Below, piece by piece: positions 58,084 through 64,000 of a DNA stretch of 64,000 nucleotides; within the stretch, counting starts at the first letter, position 1, and every line of letters begins with the position of its first letter. Made by a program: the position numbers and the translations under genes. This stretch comes from Lantana camara (Eukaryota; Streptophyta; Magnoliopsida; Lamiales; Verbenaceae). The notes beneath the pieces are model-generated. The model ran no database searches. It saw only the letters and a list, made by a program, of their open reading frames with translations, and had not been told where the DNA came from. The DNA is taken from contig CM074865.1 of the NCBI GenBank assembly GCA_037501455.1, positions 11,540,501 to 11,604,500 of the forward strand, read 5' to 3'.

Positions 58084-58251
58084 TTACATACCATGCTCAA
58101 AAGCTAAGCTAATAAGCAGCATGGGAATAATGGGAAATATAATGAAAGCAATGTACAAATCCCTATCTTTTTTCGAGTTATCTCCAACAAAGACAAGTAT
58201 GATGAAGGCAATCACTAAAACTATTACGAAAATTGCCGGAGCCGATAGCAT
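58084..58251 (-). CDS. Hypothetical 55-aa peptide with two predicted membrane segments
   Basis: I do not recognise this frame. It begins with ATG at 58251 and ends TAA at 58084. Residues about 5-22 (IFVIVLVIAFIILVFV region) and 35-50 (IAFIIFPIIPMLLISLA region) are strongly hydrophobic, joined by a charged loop GDNSKKDRD. This pattern suggests a membrane hairpin with both ends on one side. A TATAAATAGG motif 95 bp upstream would give a leader of about 65 nt, a normal plant arrangement. The Helitron-like end lies only 14 bp beyond the stop. An AT-rich chance frame cannot be excluded, but the hydrophobic pattern plus promoter is better than background. Confidence 0.35.
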   Translation of the reverse strand: MLSAPAIFVIVLVIAFIILVFVGDNSKKDRDLYIAFIIFPIIPMLLISLAFEHGM

Positions 58252-58345
58252 CTTGATATACAAAAGTTTATCAAAGTGATCTTTTAGAAATTTTGGAAGT
58301 AAAAAATAAGATATAGAAGCGAATGAATTGTATTTACCAAAATCA

Positions 58346-58355
58346 CCTATTTATA
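58346..58355 (-). promoter_or_regulatory. TATA box candidate for the 55-aa frame
   Basis: The minus strand reads TATAAATAGG. The nearest downstream ATG is the start of the 55-aa frame. Confidence 0.35.
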
Positions 58356-58389
58356 GAAAAATTTACAACTAGCTGTTGCAAACTAGTCG

Positions 58390-58434
<45 letters not shown>
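58390..58434. repeat. (TA)n microsatellite
   Basis: An uninterrupted run of about 22 TA units. Confidence 0.95.
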
Positions 58435-58439
<5 letters not shown>

Positions 58440-58722
58440 TTTATTTTATTTATTTAAAGCATATATAAGTATAAATGCAATAATTAATGATAATAATTCA
58501 TGCATGCTCAGTGTTGGTAAAAATATATGCAAAACAATAATCATATTAGCACAAATATCAACAGTAGGGAAAATTAATTGCACATAATTATACGTTGCGT
58601 AAATGAGTAAGTAGGAGGCACGAACTTCCATTTGCAGGTAAATAAATATTACGAGAATGTATATCTATTTATAATATTTAGTATATGGACCTAAATAGAT
58701 AGGTAAGAAAACTTACTACAAT
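58435..58722. other. Intergenic stretch, nothing recognised
   Basis: AT-rich. A 61-codon minus-strand frame (58446-58631) is hydrophobic but has no promoter, homologue or motif that I can name. Confidence 0.5.
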
Positions 58723-58905
58723 TTAATTTTTCTTGAAATGTTCGATCGCAAATATCAAATAACCTTTAAGCGGTTTGAATCCTCGCCCCTTGAATGGTTT
58801 TTCTTTCTCCAAGGATCCAATGTAGAACTCCTGAGGAACTCGAACGATAATTGATTCGCCGGATAAATAAGAACGATCGTATTGATACAGTGTTGCGAAA
58901 TAGAA
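58723..58905 (-). pseudogene. Possible exon or gene remnant (60 codons open, no ATG)
   Basis: The minus-strand frame from 58905 to the stop at 58723-58725 has a balanced, protein-like composition (for example RVPQEFYIGSLEKEKPFKG) unlike the low-complexity frames around it. It has no start codon and is closed upstream by TGA at 58906-58908. A competing 85-codon frame overlaps it (58755-59012). A TATAAATAGG motif lies upstream at 59020-59029. It could be the last exon of a small gene or a decayed fragment. I do not recognise the protein. Confidence 0.22.
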
Positions 58906-59029
58906 TCACAATAACATGAGCTAACACAAAAATATTGAAGGGGAAACTCTTTGTTGATAGAAAAAATAGAAATTATATTTTGAATCGACTTATGAAATGA
59001 ACGCATATGCATGTGATATCCTATTTATA

Positions 59030-59940
59030 AAAAATATTTACATTGTGAACAACTGTACATATACACACACGCTTACAATTAATATGACGGTGGAAAGTTG
59101 TATGCAGTTTGCACTGCGTACGGCTTCCAGAGCTGTGTATTGGCTTCAACATTTGTGGCTTTCAAGCCGTAAATGTTGACCTTTTTAACACACTATTAGA
59201 TTTAACCCAAATAACTTCAGTTGTTCCCCGCACTTCATAGTGTAAGTTGAATCAAGAAACACGTTCAATGTCAGTTCATTAATCATTCATCATCTTGCGA
59301 GGAGATCTGATCCTAAACAAAATAACCAAAATGTAGAGTTTCTTACCCCTCTCATTTTTTCATTTGAGTTTTCTGAATTTTATATAAATAGATGTATGCA
59401 ATAAAAATAATAATGATAATATTTATTAAGTATTTTATTGAGATAAAGTCTCCACAAATTTAACCAGCTTGAATTTTATATTTTATGAAGAATGTAACAA
59501 AAATATATTTTATTTACTCACTTATTTTTTTTTTCTTTTTGCAGTACATTTATGTATTTGTTATGTCAAGTGTCCCACATTAAAAATTAAAAAAAAATGA
59601 TCTTTAATATATAATAGCCTGATAATTTCAATTCTTTTATTAACAATTAATTTTTAATGGTGAATTAGGTCAAATATATTATTTATAAATAAAATTCATT
59701 ATTACGCCATATCTATCTGCATACGAAACTGAGGAATGATGGTTTTCCATGGCATGGGGACACAATGCATGGACCAAGGGTTTTGATGCTACTGCGAATG
59801 CACCACGTTTTGACAACGCTGCATGTCTCCCACGTATATATGATCCACCTTAAACATTATACGTGATGGAGTCTTTCTTTCGATAAACGAAAATTCTAAG
59901 TCAAACTTAATTAATTATAATAATAAATATTGATGATGCC
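59030..59940. other. Intergenic stretch, nothing recognised
   Basis: AT-rich sequence with only short frames. I see no conserved domain, RNA gene or repeat structure. Confidence 0.5.
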
Positions 59941-60620
59941 AGAAATTATTTCGCCGGAAAGTGAATGGAATCGGCTCCGAATATCCAACAAATCAGCCAA
60001 AAAGTAGGCTTTTCGACTGCTAAGATCAAAACAACGTAAGAATACCAGGCAGGAGGTTTTTCCCGCGTAGGCACTCCGACGCTCAAGACAGTGAGATTAC
60101 CTTAGGTGGAAATATGACCGGAAAATTGGGCAACTTTTCAATATGTAAAAGTGTGCGTACCTGATTCTGATGAGAAAAAAGACTATTTATACCATCCGAA
60201 TTAGGTTAAGGCATGAGTATCGCGAGATCGTGAGTCGAGCGGTTGAGAGACGTGCGAACGTGGGTAACCGCTGTGCACCAAATGCCAGACATGCTCCAAC
60301 TCGACCTTGTATAATGCAGACCTCGTGTAATACGGACCGCGCAAGATACGGATCTCGCGAGGTGTGGACCTCGCATAATGCAGACCTAATGCAGACCTCG
60401 AATAATGCGGATCTCGCATAATGGGATCCCGTAATGAGGGAACATGCGTTAGAAATGAGCGGGGAGTGCTTGAGCGCAAAAGGGGGAACGCGAGGCTTGA
60501 GCTCTAAACGGGAATACTATGCTTGAGCGCTAGAGGGGAACGCATGGAAGGGGAACGTGATAGGGGAATCGTAATTTTTGTGTGCCAAAGAGGGAACGGG
60601 TCCCTTAGCTTATTTTTTGG
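59941..60620. repeat. Unclassified, more GC-rich repeat with degenerate internal repeats
   Basis: Composition changes sharply from the AT-rich flanks. It contains a TATTTATACC motif (60184), degenerate 15-20-bp units built on CTCGCATAATGCAGAC (60305-60440), and GGGGAACG repeats (60480-60600). This could be part of an LTR or retroelement leader, but I find no TG...CA ends or duplication. Confidence 0.4.
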
Positions 60621-60906
60621 CACTATCAAATATAATATATTTTTATTTAAATTATTATTTTTTAAAAAAAATTCACTAATTACATAATAAGTATGGACCA
60701 AATCAATTCAATCTAGAATTACCCAGCAATAAGCATTATCAATCTCCCCTTCCATGGGAGAGCATGCATTACGCTTGTATATTTAAACGAGCTATTTGCA
60801 CCCAAAACCTTGTGTAATTCGAAAAGAGCAATAAAAATCCTGTCAAAAAAAAAATTCTCCAAAAAAACCTTATGTTTTTTTTTTCTATGCATGGAAAACC
60901 CTGCGG

Positions 60907-61388
60907 CTTGTGTTTGAGTCCCACGCGCATTGATTGCGATTCTTTTAGTCTTATGATACCCTTTTGACATGTGTAATGATATTTATACCCTTATTGAACG
61001 AAAATAAGTCTGTTGTTGAAATATGCACAAAAAACCCTGTATTTGTTGAAATATGCAGAAAAACCCCTGCAAACAGAATTTAAAAAAAAATTGACACATC
61101 AACTCTTCTAATTTTAAATTATTATTTATTTATTTGATTATTATTATAATGAGTTCTAGTTAAATTATTATATTAAAAAATTGATTTTGAATTTTATTAA
61201 AATATGTGATATGAATTTTATATTAATGAATATATTAAGTAAATAATAATAATAAAAGTGTAAATAATATTTTATTGGATTTGAAAATTATATTTATATT
61301 ATAATAATAATAATTTTTCATATGTATTTTAAAAATAATGGATATAACATAACATTTAAGAATTTATATATTTTTTATTCATTAATAT
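60907..61388 (+). repeat. Foldback element, left arm F and central segment S
   Basis: Arm F (60907-61231) is the inverted copy of F' at 62363-62675; S (61232 to about 61378) lies between them. The boundary words ATTAATGAAT and ATTCATTAAT are themselves inverted. No gene is inside. The arms carry an AAAAACCCTG...TTGTTGAAATATGCA motif twice. Confidence 0.7.
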
Positions 61389-62032
61389 TAGGGCTGTCAA
61401 TGGGGCGGATTTTAATCCGAATCCGGTCCGAGTCCGATCCGAATTTTAGCATATTCGTCCGATAAAAATATTCGATGGATCATATCCGATTATAAATATC
61501 CGTTATCCGAAATAAATGGAGCGAATATGGATTTAAGGAATCCGATCCGTTAAGAATCCGAATCCGATATTATATATAATATTTAATTAAATAAATTATT
61601 TACTAGTATATAATATTAAGTAAAATGATTAAAATTAAAATATTCACATATTTATCATTTTAAACAATAATAAAATTTAAATTTTTTTACTCTAAAAGTA
61701 TATATTTTCTTTTATTAATAAGTTTAAATTAATTTATTTTAAATAAATATAAACAAAACTATCAAATAATTCATTAAATAATAATTATTTATTAAATATT
61801 ATGTAATTATATTTATTTTTTATATCAATTTTGTTATTTAAAAAAATAAATTTTATTACTAATCGGGTCGGATATTTTATCGGATCGGATCCGACCCGAT
61901 TATATATGGATTCAAAAACAATGAATCCGAATCCTATAGGATTCGGATTCGGATCCGATATTCGGATTCTCTTATCGGATTCGGATCCGGAATCCCCTGA
62001 TCCGGTCCGAATCCGACCCGTTGACAGCCCTA
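61389..62032. mobile_element. hAT-type MITE (644 bp)
   Basis: Ends TAGGGCTGTCAA...TTGACAGCCCTA (12-bp perfect inverted repeat), flanked by perfect 8-bp duplications ATTAATAT (61381-61388 and 62033-62040). Subterminal arrays of GGATCCGA/TCCGAATCC words sit near both ends around an AT-rich centre. No transposase. Its movement needs a hAT transposase from elsewhere. Confidence 0.92.
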
Positions 62033-62040
62033 ATTAATAT

Positions 62041-62357
62041 TGTTGGGGACATACCCTAGAGCCCAAGGTTCAACCCAACACAATTAGGCCCAAGACTCAA
62101 CCCATAAGGCGAGATAGAGATAAAGGAGAATTCTGCAGGATCGTAAAAACTCTTGATCGGATAACTCCAATCATCATAATCTTCATGAAACGTGAATAAC
62201 TAAATGATAAGTCCCAATATTCTATAAATAAAGCTATATGACGATCTAAGCTTTTTGGTCTGATCTCTTGATTGATCTCTTCTAAACTTTGGCTTACTTC
62301 GTTAAGATCCTTGAGGAAGGAGGATTAATCATTAAGGGTTTGGGCTAGAACGCATCA
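62041..62357 (+). mobile_element. Short solo LTR (317 bp, TRIM-like)
   Basis: Starts TGTTGGGGACATACCC and ends CGCATCA, flanked by AATAT (62036-62040 and 62358-62362). TATAAATAAAG near 62223 could be its TATA box. The small size fits terminal-repeat retrotransposons in miniature. The family is not identified. It inserted into the target duplication of the MITE. Confidence 0.7.
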
Positions 62358-62362
62358 AATAT

Positions 62363-62675
62363 AAAATTCATATCACATATTTTAATAAAATTCAAAATCA
62401 ATTTTTTAATATAATAATTTAACTAGAACTCATTATAATAATAATCAAATAAATAAATAATAATTTAAAATTAGAAGAGTTGATGTGGCAATTTTTTTTC
62501 TAAATTCTGTTTGCAGGGGTTTTTCTGCACATTTCAACAAATACAGGGTTTTTTGTGCATATTTCAACAACAGACTTATTTTCGTTCAATAAGGGTATAA
62601 ATATCATTACACATGTCAAAAAGGTATCATAAGACTAAAAGAATCGCAGTCAATGCGCATGGGACTCAAACACAA
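62363..62675 (-). repeat. Foldback element, right arm F'
   Basis: Reverse complement of 60907-61231 with a few substitutions. With the MITE and solo LTR removed, it follows S directly. Confidence 0.75.
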
Positions 62676-62756
62676 ACTTGGTGCATATTTCAACAACAGA
62701 CTTATTTTCGTTCAATAAGGGTATAAATATCATTACACATGTCAAAAAGGTATCGT
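62676..62756 (-). repeat. Partial extra copy of arm F'
   Basis: About 80 bp repeating 62551-62630 in the same direction, wedged between F' and the second arm F. Confidence 0.75.
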
Positions 62757-63226
62757 TTGTGTTTGAGTCCCACGCGCATTGACTGCGATTCTTTTAGTCT
62801 TATGATACCTTTTTGACATGTGTAATGATATTTATACCCTTATTGAACGAAAATAAGTCTGTTGTTGAAATATGCACAAAAAACCCTATATTTGTTGAAA
62901 TGTGCAGAAAAACCCCTGCAAACAGAATTTAAAAAAAAAATTTGCCACATCAACTCTTCTAATTTTAAATTATTATTTATTTATTTGATTATTATTATAA
63001 TGAGTTCTAGTTAAATTATTATATTAAAAAATTGATTTTGAATTTTATTAAAATATGTGATATGAATTTTATATTAATGAATAAAAAATATATAAACTCT
63101 TAAATGTTATGTTATATCCATTATTTTTAAAATACATATGAAAAATTATTATTATTATAATATAAATATAATTTTCAAATCCAATAAAATATTATTTACA
63201 CTTTTATTATTATTATTTACTTAATA
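62757..63226 (+). repeat. Second foldback copy: arm F and inverted segment S
   Basis: Arm F (62757-63082) is in the same direction as the first copy. The following S (63083-63226) is the reverse complement of S at 61232-61378. The right arm is missing; AT-rich unique sequence follows up to 63311. Confidence 0.72.
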
Positions 63227-63311
63227 AACCATATTATGCTCTAAAAAAGAATGCATAACAATTTTTAACCTTAACAAAGTTATGAACTTTATCACTATTT
63301 ACTTGATTTAT

Positions 63312-64000
63312 TGTAGCACCCACACGTAGGGCCACATCCCCCGCACCATAATCCAAACCCGAATACGAAATGGAATGTCCGTACCCGAATCCGAATCATA
63401 GCGAATGGGAGACCAAACACACCCTCTAGGCTAGGCGGAGCTAAACAACACCAAATCAGAGTATGCGGAAGCGAATAAATGAAAGCAACAAGTAAAAGTC
63501 ATCATATATATACGTATAGGTACCAACCCACACCTATCCATATAGTATTTACATATAGGTACCAACACTTCAACCTGTACAAAAGCCATCACGGCTCGAG
63601 CAAAATAGTATTTACAAGTCACCTATATAGATACAAAATAATAAAGTGCAAATATGTAGATGCACCTAACGAGACCTAGACCGACAAGTGCATAAAGAAG
63701 ACACACTTCTCCGCCTAGCTCACGCTCCCAAAACCTGCAACTAAAAGAGTAAACGAGGGTCAGTCAACTGACTGAGTGAGGGGGCTAACGCACACCCACA
63801 CCCACACCCTATATATGTAAAGCAGAGCACAAAGAAAAGGGGGTGGAGATATGAACCGGAATAGGTTTTACAAACTAAAACTTTCCAAAACAAATACATA
63901 TACTTTAAAACATTTCATAAACACTATCCGGATTCATACTTCCCGACATAACACAACATAACATAATGCTCGGCGAGAACGAGCTTCCAACCTTTACTCC
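63312..64000 (-). mobile_element. R3 LTR, partial (R-type, minus orientation)
   Basis: Begins TGTAGCACCCACACG and shares the layout of the R LTR 3' region: CATCCCCCGCACC, ATACGAAATGG...GTCCG, CATAGCGAATGGG, GCTAGGCGG, TTGCAG and the hairpin at 63760-63775 with a four-base loop. It continues past the window edge. Sequence similarity to R1 is limited, so it is a further family. Confidence 0.8.
63760..63775. repeat. Conserved LTR hairpin TCAGTC-N4-GACTGA (R3)
   Basis: Same stem with the loop shortened to four bases, about 0.45 kb from the LTR end. Confidence 0.7.

Noticed and set aside
58997..59179. 60-codon plus-strand frame ending in a WLQHLWLSSRKC-like stretch
   Set aside because: No promoter, homologue or motif that I can recognise, and its start overlaps the minus-strand TATA motif. 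It is not distinguishable from chance.

Overview
This window is plant nuclear DNA that consists almost entirely of transposable elements. The evidence is Ty1/copia Gag-Pol genes, tRNA-iMet primer-binding sites, LTRs with TATAAATA promoters, a tRNA-derived SINE, hAT-type elements and a Helitron-like end. The AT-rich intergenic style suggests a flowering plant, probably a dicot. I cannot name the species. I found no convincing conventional host gene; the best host candidate is a 55-codon membrane-peptide frame at 58.1-58.25 kb. There is no rRNA, functional tRNA or CRISPR.

Family names used here are my own. R-type elements (LARD1, R1, R1', R2, R3) have long LTRs starting TGTAAC/TGTAGC, carry no genes, and resemble non-autonomous large retrotransposon derivatives. 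Family A is copia with LTRs TGTTGGAAAAC...CCTAACA. Family C is copia with LTRs TGTTGGGATTAATG...CCAACA. B is an old, decayed relative of C in the opposite orientation. D is the oldest host, a copia element of another lineage.

Layout: 1-8087 is LARD1 (minus), with the outer part of its left LTR beyond the window edge; it sits in a family A LTR (8088-8316). 8317-8669 and 53793-55066 are the two halves of one D Gag-Pol remnant. They were split by B (8670-53792), whose left LTR also took a solo A LTR (9021-10979) and a hAT-like element (11191-12062). The left LTR of B was then split by a compound family A element (13316-47960). That compound holds an intact 1306-residue polyprotein gene, a second decayed copy and a solo LTR. 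The last A LTR was split by C (30316-47543). C itself contains a solo R1' LTR (33357-35082) and a full R1 element (39130-45297). Target-site duplications resolve nearly every step: D > B > A > C > R1, with copies of B and A that still show the empty sites.

55.07-57.72 kb is a single truncated R2 LTR, followed by a Helitron-like terminus. 58.07-59.1 kb is the only stretch with host-like features: two TATAAATAGG motifs and small minus-strand frames. 59.9-63.3 kb holds an unclassified repeat and a foldback element with arms of about 325 bp. The foldback was invaded by a 644-bp hAT MITE and a 317-bp solo LTR. 63312-64000 is the start of another R-type LTR.

The observations most worth pursuing are cis-elements of the gene-less R families. 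First, a palindrome cassette lies about 0.9-1.1 kb into every R LTR where that part is visible, but its sequence differs between families. Second, a TCAGTC/GACTGA hairpin about 0.4 kb before the LTR 3' end is kept in all of them. Third, a 29-bp-period GAGAGA hairpin array lies just upstream of the polypurine tract. These may be the signals that let gene-less elements be copied in trans.
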